Shown piece by piece: positions 1 through 11,613 of a stretch of DNA of 64,000 bases. The position numbers and the translations under genes were made by a program. Each line of letters starts with the position of its first letter. Position 1 is the stretch's first letter. The stretch is taken from NCBI GenBank assembly GCA_024509875.1, contig JAMPIV010008508.1:341501-405500 (forward strand), in the 5' to 3' direction. The DNA comes from Oreohelix idahoensis. Its lineage: Eukaryota; Mollusca; Gastropoda; Stylommatophora; Oreohelicidae. The notes below the pieces were generated by a model. The model was not told the DNA's origin, did not search any database, and saw only the letters and a program-made list of their open reading frames with translations.

Positions 1-556
<556 letters not shown>

Positions 557-749
557 CTTATAACATCAACTGTAGGTTCTAATGACGATGTTTGTACTTT
601 TCAACATATGTTATGTCATGCTTATAAGTAATTAATGTTAATATGAGTGTGCTATATTATTATTTTACTTTACGTTGAATTTCTTGAAATTGATATGTAA
701 CATGCATATGAGAATAAATGAATTCAGTATGAAAGGTGAGCGAAAGGAA

Positions 750-808
750 GGGCAGAATGTTAGACGGGTCTGCGTGCCCAATTCTCAACCCTTTGAAAAT
801 AAAGTTCG

Positions 809-860
<52 letters not shown>
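750..860 (+). repeat. Structured mini-repeat M with CT tail, copy 1
   Basis: A core of about 64 bp (750-813) starts with GGGCA and ends in AAATAAAGTTCGTTCGTTC, then runs into a pure (CT)n tail. The core can fold: GGGCA pairs with TGCCC and encloses a small AGAC-GG-GTCT hairpin. The same core occurs at 1849-1918 and, more diverged, at 1117-1178, always followed by a pyrimidine-rich simple-sequence tail. This fits a small mobile or microsatellite-seeding repeat, but the family is not one I can name. Confidence 0.7.
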
Positions 861-861
<1 letters not shown>

Positions 862-1116
862 GACTGTTCAAATAATGTTTGAGTGCTGATTATATGCCGC
901 CATAACTAATTATGTTTCGAATTATTATCTAATATACTGTACTGTCTGATGATTTAGTGTTTTCATTTCAAAATACTTTATTTCTTGATTGTGATTAGAT
1001 ATTGTTAATGTATGCTGTTATACTACCTTATAACGTTGTATTTTTTTTTAAATTAATACTTTAAGTACGCTGGAGAATGTCTGAATAATAGTTTTTTTTT
1101 AAATGAGCTAGCGGAA

Positions 1117-1257
1117 GGACAGAATACAAGAAGGGACTGTGTGCCCGATTCTCAACCCTTGGAAAATTAATATATTTCACATCTGTCTGTCTAACTATCT
1201 GCCTAGTCTGTCTAACTATCTACTTAGTCTGTCTAACTATCTACCTAGTCTGTCTGA
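1117..1257 (+). repeat. Mini-repeat M, diverged copy 2, with 21-bp tandem tail
   Basis: It shares the phrase 'gtgtgcccgattctcaaccc' with copies 1 and 3. Its tail is not CT but about three units of a 21-bp repeat (ctgtctaactatctacctagt), up to about 1257. The shared core followed by a different tail indicates that the tail evolves separately from the core. Confidence 0.6.
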
Positions 1258-1644
1258 TTCTGTTCTTGGGTTAGAGAAGACAGAGACCCTACGTCATATA
1301 GCTGGGCCTATTATTGTGAAGGCGTAAACAATGCACTCCCTGCGGCAGTATCAGCTATGGGTCTCAAAGCCGCTCACGTCTGGTCAAGTCTGTCGCATAC
1401 ACTGGAAAACACGCCGAGTCCCTAGTCATTCAGTAGCAGACTTCGAATATTTGACAAGTTCTTAAAACGTGCCACCCTAATCTGTTTAATGTCTGAAATC
1501 TTTGTTTCATTTACTGTACGAAGGGTTGAATTTTGTCTGTCTGTTGTTTTGTTTGTTTATTAGTTTGTTTTTCCTTGCATTACTTTCTTTCATGTTTTTT
1601 TTAAACATACTTAAATTTAATTATGATTGGATATAGCAAATTTA

Positions 1645-1735
1645 TGTTGTTATGTTACTTTTATAATGATACATGCTGTTATGTTACTTTTATAATGATA
1701 CATGCTGTTATGTTACTTTTATAATGATACATGCT
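1645..1735. repeat. 29-bp tandem repeat, about 3 units
   Basis: The unit is a 29-base string containing 'gttatgttacttttataatg', repeated head to tail about three times with almost no divergence. Confidence 0.85.
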
Positions 1736-1788
1736 AAAATAATGCTTAAAGTAAATGTCCGGATATAAGGATACATTGTGCATGATAT

Positions 1789-1801
1789 GAGAGAGAGAGA
1801 G

Positions 1802-1851
<50 letters not shown>

Positions 1852-1981
1852 CAAAATGTCAGACGGGCCTGCGTGCCCAATTCTTAACCCTTTGAAAATA
1901 AAGTTAATTCGTTCGTTCCCTTTCTCTTTTTCCCTCTCTCTCTCACTCTCTATCTATTTCTCACTCTCCCTCTCTCTCTTG
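1789..1981 (+). repeat. (GA)n / mini-repeat M copy 3 / (CT)-rich tail
   Basis: A GA tract (1789-1848) leads directly into the M core (1849-1918, again GGGCA...TGCCC and the GTTCGTTC end), which is followed by a CT-rich tract. The core is therefore flanked by complementary microsatellites, so the whole segment could form a long hairpin with the core as its loop region. Confidence 0.75.
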
Positions 1982-3229
1982 TTTTGCTTCCTTGCGTTTA
2001 TTGACTTCATCTTTTATATTCCTTTGTTAACGCCTTTTCTTTCCTTGCGTAATCATTAATTAGAAAAAATACTCGTATATATGTAACCAATATTTTTCCT
2101 TGCAGTTATATTTTATCCCTGGTATCTCACACGAAACGTCTGTAATTTGTGTCTTTCTTTAGAGCTGTCTCTATTTTCTAGTGTATGGTCTCACTTCCTT
2201 GCTTAATTATCTGATCTAGTCAAGGCCGAAACTAGCGTGATAGTTTTGAATTCATCACTTTATTGCAATCATATTACTGGGCTCTTTATTCCAGTTAGTT
2301 TCTGGCCTTGTTTTCAGAGATGTCAAACTACTTCTAAATCGCCTTGGTGCCGTTATTTCGGTCATTTCATTGTGAACTTTATTATGTCCTTGAGTGTACA
2401 TTTCCTAAAAATCTTCTCTCTATTTAGGTTAATGCCTTGATGTTTACGTTGTGTTACTTTGTAACACATGTTGCCTAAACTAAGTTTCCCTTAAATGACA
2501 TCGTGTGTTCTGACACAATCTATCATTCTGCCGCCTTTCATTTCTTTCTCTCAGATCATAGCCACCAGTCATATTCATCACATTTTCAGTACTGACTTTC
2601 GCAGTGACGTCTCCGCGTACCACAAGTTCTCCCACGAGATGCGCGCACTGGGCCATAGCTATGGCAAGTTTATCGTAGAATAGATCAGTATTGTCTTCTG
2701 TGCTGTCGTCTGTTAATATTTGTATCAAATTAATGTCCTTTAGTTCGCATTCAATCATTACCTTTTCGCTCCCCGTGGGGCACAACATTCAACAAATTCA
2801 CGTTAAGTTTTTCTGTCCTATTCCATCCGTTCACGAACAATCCATGTCTTCTTTATACCTACTTTCATCTCAAACGTATAATCCTGTTTAATATTTTTCC
2901 AGACACAAATAGTAACCTTATTCCGCCGTAATTTGTGCACGCTTTCAAACCTTCCTTGTTTGGCAGCTTAACTAACACAGCGATCGTTTTTTTAACCTAA
3001 GAGTATTCATTCTCTCTCCTAGACTTTACCAAGATAGATCTCATGAAGTACCTCACAATGTTCTCATTTAAGCTGTTAAGCAGTTCTCAACTCTTGTCAT
3101 TGAAAAGGCTTCTTGTATACCCCTATTGGCTTCTTTATACTTGTTAAAGTCTGTTTGTCTTAAGCTAGGGATGTAAACTTTTTTTTATATAATCTAAGGG
3201 AGATTACAGGTTGTAATACTTTTTGGTAC
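1982..3229. other. Noncoding DNA, no gene recognised
   Basis: ORFs here are about 100 codons or fewer and have no recognisable motif. No tandem or dispersed repeat was found in this stretch. Confidence 0.4.
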
Positions 3230-3768
3230 AGGTCTGATTTAGTTGTTATCTCCCTTGACTTGCCATTTGGTCATTTAAGATTTTCTGTTCGTAGATTTTT
3301 CTAGAACAGTTTACGAGAACGTTCCAGATTGTTCTCGTGTGAGCTAAACTCACGCCACGCGAGGATTCGCGCATGCGTGATGGTTTGGCAAGACCGGGTG
3401 ACTGTATCTCGTAACAGTCGGCTGGGCGTTTTGAGCTGAGAGGGTGTTCAGCCATTTTTTCTCTGTCTGTGTGATCGGAGAACAGAGTCTTTTGTGTGAT
3501 AGAAATGTTTGAGATTTCCCCCTGATATATTTCTGCTATATTTCTGAGAGCCAAGGATATGGCGTATGTTTAAGTGATTTATTCCTGGATGGCAGTAAAG
3601 GTAAAAGTACTTTTATGCTATTTTGTAGCCAAGAACTTATTGTTATGATGTTACAAGCCCAAGATGGTTGGCTGATATTGAGGTGGCTTACTCCTGGTGC
3701 GGTCTGCTGGAGTTTAAGAGCACATATATATTATTAGCACTGTGATACCCACAGTCTGCTGGAAGAGA

Positions 3769-4022
3769 CTTATTTTGTCAGAGGAGATACAGAGAATTAT
3801 ATATATTTGGAAGTCCGGCACTTATGCGGCTTATTTTGCCAGAGATGTACATGACTTATTTTGTCAGAGGAGATACAGAGAATTATATATATTTGGAAGC
3901 CGGGCACTTATGCGGCTTATTTTGCCAGAGATGTACATGACTTGTTTTGTCAGAGGAGATACAGAGAATTATATATATTTGGAAGCCCGGCACATATGCG
4001 GCTATATTTTGCCAGAGTCTCT
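3769..4022 (+). repeat. 86-bp tandem repeat, 2.9 units
   Basis: Units start at 3769, 3855 and 3941. Each 86-bp unit itself holds two related half-motifs (ttattttgtcagagg and ttattttgccagag), which indicates an older internal duplication. Because 86 is not a multiple of 3, the ORF across it reads the units in changing frames, so it is not a repeat protein. Confidence 0.93.
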
Positions 4023-4810
4023 GTCGTATTGGATGCAGTGAATTAATATTATCTACATGATGTTGATGTGCTTGAACCTTTTCCCAATGACAGTATATAT
4101 ATTTGATGTCAACGTATACGTGTTGTATCGTAATAAATAGTTGGAATCGTACAAGCCGTTTTCAACCTTCCTGACTTCTACATGTGGTATGAGGGTGTGT
4201 GTGTACTATGAATAGTTGATCAAGGACCTATACCCATTCGCGTCTATGGACTTATCTATACCCCCACACACCATGTCGGCCACTCCTGATCATCAATTCA
4301 TACCACCAACAATAAACTTACTTGCAACAGTAAACAAACATCGCTTTGCAACAGTGATGGCCAGTATGGCCTATGGACTATAAATATACAGTAAACCGTC
4401 TTGCAACAATACTGCTATAAGATACCTTACATTTCCTTTGGTTGCAGTCTCCCCTGCCTCTTCTTATTATTTTCGTTTGCATCAATTTATATTCTATAAC
4501 CTTTGACTCTATCAATTCTAGTTTTTCTTCTGTTGAAATGTGTTTTCTTGTTTGTTTGTTTGTTTTTTTTTTTTTTTTTTTCATTTATCTTATCGATAGT
4601 TTCCATTGTTGTGCATGCTTTATGGTGGCATTCTCTTTTACCCAGAACTTCTGCACAAATCGTATTCATAAATTCTTCTATCTGTTGCTACGGGTCTTCT
4701 GTATTCACCACACCCTGTAGTTTCTAGAACACTTGTACTTTATAGAAACTGTAGCTGTAAATATTTGGTTTCTTTCTTGAGTTCGTAGATATCACGTTAA
4801 ACTGTTGTCT
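4023..4810. other. Noncoding DNA; possible LTR end near 4130-4190
   Basis: Downstream of the 86-bp repeat there is an AATAAA (4131), then CTTCTACA followed by TGTGGTATGAGG, the layout of an LTR end and primer-binding site. GTGGTATG (near 4187) and CATACCAC (near 4300) are inverted copies. No partner LTR was found in the window, so this stays a suggestion. The remainder is AT-rich with a T homopolymer. Confidence 0.25.
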
Positions 4811-5310
4811 TTAGCTCTGTGTTGTATAATTTTTGGATTTCATCATTATTGTGGCTAGCAGAAGACAGTAATCAGAAGGTGCTACATCTGCTCCTCCACA
4901 TATGTTTATGTCATGCAATGATAAACTAAACTTCTTGTTTATGCATATATGATCGATTTGATTTTCTGTTCTGTGGCCTGGTGATATCTTTGTGGCTTTA
5001 TGTATTATTTCATGTGGAATTAGCCAGAAGATTTGAAGTACCCGGTATAGAAGTTTCTCCATTCTCGTACGTTGTCCCGTCCATGTTTTGCCACGATCTC
5101 TTCGAGGCCGCGATTATCTGTTCCTATCTTTGCATTAAGGTAATTCATTAAAATTGTAATGTTCTCTCTTTTCATTTTATCCGTGATATTTTGTTGTCTG
5201 GTGTAAAATTCTTCTTTGCCATAAAGTTGCAGGATGTTTATCATTATTTTTCTTCCATCTGTTTTCAAATTTAAGTGCAACTCCTTAGTTGCAGAAATCA
5301 AAATCAACAT
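4811..5310 (-). pseudogene. Decayed RTE-like LINE endonuclease fragment
   Basis: Two minus-strand frames carry pieces of an APE-type LINE endonuclease. The upstream piece (5310-5020) has ITILMNYLNAKIGTDNRG, the degenerate form of the D-x-N-A-K catalytic strand. The downstream piece (5062-4811) has RTENQIDHICINKKF, the conserved R-T-x-N-Q-I-D-H segment, and a broken A-S-D-Y in place of the final S-D-H. The intact LINE at 39949-43212 has the same motifs in the same order (GDFNAKVG, RTKNQIDHFCIS, GSDHNL). The fragment is frameshifted and lacks the reverse transcriptase. It is a dead, 3'-deleted copy of a related but distinct LINE. Confidence 0.75.
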
Positions 5311-5343
5311 CCCTATAAAAATAAAAAAATAAATTACACATTA

Positions 5344-5470
5344 TATTTTAGTGTATTTATCTAAATGTAATCATTTACAAAAGGCTACTGATTTCTTTGT
5401 GTTCCGTTCGTTGACGGTTAAGATTAATATGAAAATGGAAACTATGCAAACAGTTCACGCAAAAAAATCT
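5344..5470 (+). repeat. Dispersed 127-bp repeat, copy 1
   Basis: From 'attttagtgtattt' to 'gttcacgcaaaaaa' this is similar to 28171-28296, with small indels. It lies just upstream (in LINE orientation) of the decayed endonuclease at 4811-5310, so it could be LINE 5' sequence, but the second copy has no LINE next to it. Confidence 0.7.
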
Positions 5471-8076
5471 ACAACATACATAGTCATTAAATGAAATTTT
5501 AATAGCGAATTAATTTTCAGTATATTTAATTAATTTCTCTTTTGATAGAAACACGTGGTCTTTTATATTAGGACATACACCCTAATATAACTAACGTTCC
5601 TGTGTCTATGTTGAACGGTGCGTGCCTCGCCAAAACGAGGCAAACTTTTTTTTTAAATCTTTTTACAGAAGACTTCTCTTCGACATTGACACAAAAAAGT
5701 GCAAAAAACCAGTACTGGCAGTTACTAACTAATGGTTCGATTACTTAAAAACTACCACATTACATTGACAGCTAAATGGTAAATCTGTAATTGTAGACTC
5801 ACACTAATCGTATGTTGTGTAAACCAATCGTGGACACTAGCACGTACAGATGCAGTATCAAAAGATTTCTACATTAGAACAAAGGATCGTGTGAGGTGCA
5901 AAACAAGGGAGGGCAAAATGCGCGGCTATGATGGCTGTCACAGACTAATATTACAAGTGTATTGACTAACACACCAGTTACTCCATTAGCACGCGAACAC
6001 CATTACACCTCGAGGGTGACATTGCAAGAAAAGACTGGTGACGTCATAAATGTAGGGTTTACTGTCACTTTGGTGGCATTGTTGGTTATTATTGGATGTT
6101 AGCTGTTAAAGGGGACAGTGGAGTTGTAGATGCTGGCGTCTCTTGCTGTTACTGACGTAATAACGTGTCTTTACGCCTTTTGGGGCATCTAAGGTTTCTA
6201 CTGCAACATTGTTACTTGAAGTAGTAGAGGACGCTTCTGTCTTGCACGACTTGCTTGGTAGGGTACAGTGTTCCTATTCATTGATCCCCAGTGTATGATC
6301 CTTAATCTATACGAGTTGATACTATTGAGATAGTTATACATGTTCGTGCCATGTTTTTGCCTATGTTAGTTACGATTGCTGTTTTTTTTTCCTCTCTTTT
6401 TTGTAATTATGAAAAACTTTTGTTCGTGGTTATAATTGCTAAAATAACTGGCCGCTCCCACCATTTTAGTGATAGTATGTCAGGTTGTTAGTACACGCAG
6501 GGCTGGTTCTAAGGTTGCTGGCGCCTCGGGAAAAGCTAAGTTATGGCGCACCTATGAAATGTTTGCAACTAGTTTGCGTGGATTCAAAATGGTTAATGAT
6601 AGAAGCTCTTGGTGCCCTGGTCCATAGCCCTAGTTCCCGCCACCTAAAAGTGGCCCTGATTACACGTGGCACTTTCTTACAAACTAATTAATACACGTAG
6701 CAAAACTTGTTCCTTCTTCATGTACAGGATGTGGTTAGGGCCTGACAATGTGACTTTCTGTATTCACAACAGTTGAAGCAGGTATGTGCACTGTCTTACA
6801 CTCACATACACATTCATACGTGCATGCGATCCTGTATTCACATATATTCATACAATCATGTACATACGCACGCACATAAGTTCATAATCTGTACACACGC
6901 ACCTGCTCGCTTTCATATCCTGCACACCCACAACCACTTCATCAACTGTTCCCAGCTCCAACATTTATTCTCTGCTAGCATAACGTCTCATCTATCTTCT
7001 CCCTCCCTAGGGAACCCCTGGGACCCGCTCTTGTAGGTCAACAATGTATGCTATCCATCTTCTTAGAGGTCATCCCCTTCCATCTGTTTTGTATACCACG
7101 GCTGTACTTTCTTTTCCTTTCTGTTGTTGATTTTATGACCTTGCACAAACCATTTAATTTTGTTTTGTGCATGGGATACGCAGTTCAACCCTATATGGGT
7201 TATAATTTGGTTATATAGTGTTCCTTTTTCCATATATTGCCTTATATTTGTTGTTTTTCCAGACTATACATTCTCTGGCGTTTAGTGTGACGTTTTCTAA
7301 GATCTGTTGGTGTATCGCTTCCCTGTTTTTTAAGTATATCTCCCTTTCCCCTGTTGAGTTTTGGGATGTTTGTGCTCTGGTTTATTTTATGCTACCTTCT
7401 TATTTATTGCCTTTGATATTAACTCATGTATTTATATTTGGAATGCACTGCTTTGTAATGTTTTGAAATTTATCTTGCTTTTGTAGTGAATATTTGTGGT
7501 GAATATTTTATTTATGTATTTTGTTTTACTTTAACCTTTCTCCTTTTTTCTGGTTAATTTTTTTCTGGTTAATTTTTGTTTTGGTAATATAACATTTTAT
7601 TATGTTTTGTAGCTCCCTGGGTAGGTTAACTTGTAGTACAGTTTCTAGTGATGGTGAGTGTTGTGCTTTCAAATATTCTTTAAGTGGTTTTCTTTGCTGT
7701 TTATATTTCTTGCATCTAACTCTTAGTCTATTTGTTTTGTAACGTGTATACAAGAACGTGCTCTACTTTGCAGTTTGGCACTTTTACACGTACACGATAC
7801 GGAATATTATTAAATAAATTATTTCTATAACAAAGACAGTGTCTTCCTTTAGAAAAAATGCTTTTTGTTGTATATCTCTTTCTCAGTTGTCTACCTTAAG
7901 TACATTCATCTAAGAGTTTTGTGCTGTTTTATGATGTGAGGTCTCTCTGTTGGTCAGATGGTGTGACGAAATGGACGACCTCTTCACGATCTTTGGGTCT
8001 CTCCGGCAGTATCGGTACATTTGTGGTACTGATTTTATTATGTGCTGTCAATTATCGCACTTTTCTTTCTTTCTTT
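5471..8076. other. Noncoding DNA, no gene recognised
   Basis: No ORF with a recognisable domain. There is a CA/TG-rich patch near 6795-6910 (alternating 'cacatacac' and 'cgcacgcacataag' phrases). The last ~150 bases abut the left LTR of element B and do not resemble the sequence at its other flank. Confidence 0.4.
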
Positions 8077-10577
8077 AGAGATAATAATAGAAATAGATTT
8101 TTCACGAGTGAGGTGGTGGAACAATAAGTAAGTCTGTCTCTGAAGCTCGAGAAATCTCTCGCTCAGCCTATCTCTCTACAACAGAATAAAATGTATGTCA
8201 GACAGATTACTCAGTTATAGAGATATACTCTATATCAACCACTCACAGACCCGCACACACAAGTGACAACGGTTAGACGTACAGACGTGAAACTATATCT
8301 ATGGAATATGAATATTTGTTTGGAACAAGCTGACCGACGCACTTATGTAAGTGTAAATAAATTTTATTATCATAAAGAATTTCACAACACAGTAAATAAA
8401 TTTAGACTATCAAATCAATACACAAAATAAACATAGGTGAATGCATCAAATAACAGAGTTGACCCTTAGGTGTAATCCTTCCCCCCTCTGTGTAGCCAAT
8501 ATCCTGTTATAAGAGAAGTTATTAGCCCCAAAGAGGCACATATTTATACACTATGGTCGATGATTTCCCTCTACAGTAATTAACAGAGGTTATGCGGTAA
8601 TCTACTCTGAAACAGATAGCATATGTAATCTTTAGGAAGAAAACAATCAAATGAGTACATAGGTTATACAATAGCAGAAGTATATCATTCCTGCCCTTTT
8701 CTCACTCTGACACACCGGTGATCACCAAAAAGAAAACACAGTCACGCTTACCTACAAGTTACGTTCACCACCTTCTGGAACAATTATTCATGGACACCCA
8801 GCCCATCCAAAGTTGTGTTCTGACGAAGCAAGCCCCAGTTTTCTCCAAGGATAATGAATTCAAATCTTGGGAAAACGCTTTCTTCACAATGGTACGTAGG
8901 ATGCTGTTAACTGTCTCTGCTAATTTTGTCCAGGTAGTAAAACTAAGTAAGCGATCTAATGTTCACAAGGGTACAGTAGCTTGAAATACATCGATAGTTA
9001 CATCGAAGGTCAGGTAAATAACTCTGTTCAGGATCTGTCTTCTTCACAACGCAGGGGTTGTTATTCAGGTAATGTCACAAGTTTGATTATGTCAAATGTT
9101 AGATTAAGTCGCTGCCACGGGCCGACAGTAAAACTTTGATTATGGAAAGGAACTCTGGAACTATATGCCAGTTAAAATATAAAGTTCAGAAATTGTTCTT
9201 TCGTCTAGTTATTCTCAGCTAGACATAAACAGAAACCGCTGGTAGGTTTAGGGTATGACCCAGATACTGTGTAAAGGAAGAGAAACGTACAAAATACTTA
9301 ACCATAACAGTATTCACAATCCTATTCTACCCGCGTAAAATATAACATAGTTATCCACTTCGGTTATAACTTAAATTATAAACTGCAAGCTTAGAGCTTG
9401 TCTCATCGTTTAAAACTCCCGTGAAATAAGTTATAGTCATATAAAATAAAACCCATCATCATGAATTAGAAATACATATAAATATATTTCGTCAATACTC
9501 ATGAGTCATCAGTGCATTTACTTAGTTAAACTATTCTCTTGCTGGTTACTAGCAGTTTAATCAAATTTATTAATAGCCGAATGAGTTTAGCTAGAAATAT
9601 AATTTATTCGCTCTCCACTGTAACGCAGTAACTTTAGAGAATATAACTGAATTATCATTTAATCTCTCTACACAGAATTAACTAGTGAAATAAAATAAGC
9701 GATCACCAGTTAAATCACTCAATCACTACTAGATATATATTTACCACATCGCAGAAGTAGAAACTATCTCCAATTCGACCAACTAAATGATACTTCTATT
9801 AACAGAGATCTTAGGAATCGAAAGCTAGAAGGTTCTAGTCTGGCTGGCGGTACTTGGATGAATTGGAGTAGAAAATCTAGAGTATATATATCTCTCAGAT
9901 GAAAGAAATAAGTTACGTCTAAGACCTGAAACAGACTCAATTTCCAGATGTAGCACCTTGGGAAAATCTACATATTCCCTAACTCTTTTCTGCAACTACC
10001 CGCATTTCTCACGCTGAGACCAAAGTCCAGACTTTACACCTTTCGAGGATTCTACATTCCGATCTCGGATTATACGTAGTTCAAAGCCATTCTCTGGTTC
10101 TGATCATACATCGGCGATAAAACTTACAGTGTGCGTAATTACACATTCTGCTTCAAATTGGCCATTCCCAGCGGTCAAAGTCTTTCATCCCAAATTCTTC
10201 ATCGAGAATTATTACTTACATGCGAACAGATTCAGGGGAAGATAATAGCAATTGTCTCTGACTTATTTCCCCTGATCCCGGTACTTAACGAAGATTTCGT
10301 TAAGACTTAACGCCACTCTCCTCTGTTTCGTCACTGTTACGTCGATTCTAGATCTCTGGCGTCTTACAATTAACATAAAACCACTCGCGTGCTAATCCGG
10401 TCTACTCGTAAACCTACATCAAAGAAAATGCAATTAAATGCTTGCTAACTTAGAGAAGAATGACAAAGGTTTGAATGGGAGAATTAAGTCCCGACGGGCG
10501 TGGGTGACGAGACGTAGAAGAAGAAAATAAAGACAAAAAGAAAGATATATTAAATCGATAACATAATCTCTGCCACA
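8077..10577 (-). repeat. Left LTR (3' LTR) of element B, outer end truncated
   Basis: Nearly identical to 14085-14772 plus 23737-25504 from the 'agagataataatag' boundary to the terminal 'ctctgccaca'. It contains the unoccupied version of the G1 insertion site (gcagaagtatatcattcctg, 8676-8695). It also keeps about 120 bases (near 10250-10395) that are deleted from the right copy. The next bases inward (read on the minus strand) are a short purine run, GCGGGGACG, a plausible polypurine tract. Confidence 0.85.
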
Positions 10578-10634
10578 GACGTCCCCGCTTAAGATATGGA
10601 ACCATTCCATGTCCACGTTATGGAAATAGATTTC

Positions 10635-11613
10635 CTATATCAGTGGTGTCTGGGTGACTGTCATCTTCCCTCTCATCTTCCCCCTCCATCTCTGTCCGAT
10701 TCCTACTCGTGTAGTCTGCTCCCACATTTTCTTCCTTTGGAATGTCTTCCGTGTGCGCTTGAAAGAGTGTCGCCGCTTTTGACATCGTTGAAAGATTTCG
10801 TTTGTGTGCAGTGGAATTTCCCTGCCACTATCGTCATCTTCGTCAATTTTGTCGAACGTCAGGAGATGTTCGGAGGACGGCACTGGTCTTTCTAAGTATT
10901 TCTTTAACAGATTTACATGAAAGACCTCCTTTCCTTTACTAGAGATTTGGTAGTTAGCCTTTGAAATCTTTTTTAAGGACGGTAAACGGCCCTTGCCATC
11001 CGATACGTAGTTTGTTGTTCCCGGTAGGGAGTAACACCGAAACTTTCTCTCCTGCTTCCAGTTCTCTTTCTTTCGCGACTTTGCTGTATCGGTTAGCGTG
11101 TTTTGCGCGTGCTCGGTTAAAGTTGGTCGTTGCTAGATCCCATCCTAGTTTTAACCTTTCCTTTAAATCCGACACATATTTACTGGCTGAGACAACTGTC
11201 TCATCAGCCTTCTGGTCTGTCAGCGACTGAAGTAAGGCTTCAAGCGGCCCCTTAATAGGTCTGCCGAATAAAAGCGTAGCTGAGGGAAATCCTGTGGAAT
11301 TATGAGGAGCTTCTCTGTAGCTAAATAAAGCTGCAGGAATACAAAGATCCCACTCTTCAGGTTTCACTTGTCCCAGTTTACTTAACATCATGTGGAGGTT
11401 TCCGTTGACACGTTCTACTAACCCACTTCCGGCCGGATTATAAGGCTTTATGTAGATGTACTGGTTCCTCAAGATCTTAACGATCTCATCCATTAACAGG
11501 TTTCGGTTTGGAGATCCGTTATCCGTCAACACTTGTTGAGGGAATCCCAACCGAGTAAAAATCTGCACGAGGGCTTCTGCGACATGCTTGGCATCCGCGC
11601 ATGTAAGCGGTGT
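10635..11613 (-). pseudogene. Element B integrase fragment (catalytic core C-terminal half plus GPY/F module)
   Basis: In frame from about 11613 the product reads CADAKHVAEALVQIFTRLGF, then LTDNG (second catalytic Asp) and GLVERVNGNL (catalytic Glu), followed by FSYREAPHNSTGF and a GPY/F-type end (LRIGWQGPFTVL). A frameshift near 10960 moves the C-terminus to another frame, which contains FHVNLLKKYLERP and an acidic stretch. The zinc-binding HHCC domain and the first catalytic Asp are missing, removed by a deletion that joins the end of the PR linker (KEAQQKD) to the middle of the core. Function is lost. The FHVNLLK segment after GPY/F resembles the corresponding region of C, where RT follows. 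Confidence 0.85.

Noticed and set aside
675..875. ORF ending in Ser-Leu repeats
   Set aside because: It is a translation of the (CT)n tail of the mini-repeat; no codon constraint is visible.
3769..4022. Possible CRISPR-like array
   Set aside because: The 86-bp units are directly adjacent with no spacers; this is an ordinary tandem repeat.
5625..5650. GC-rich hairpin followed by T run (GCCTCG...CGAGGC, then T9), like a bacterial terminator
   Set aside because: The context is eukaryotic; rho-independent termination is not expected, and one small hairpin is likely by chance.
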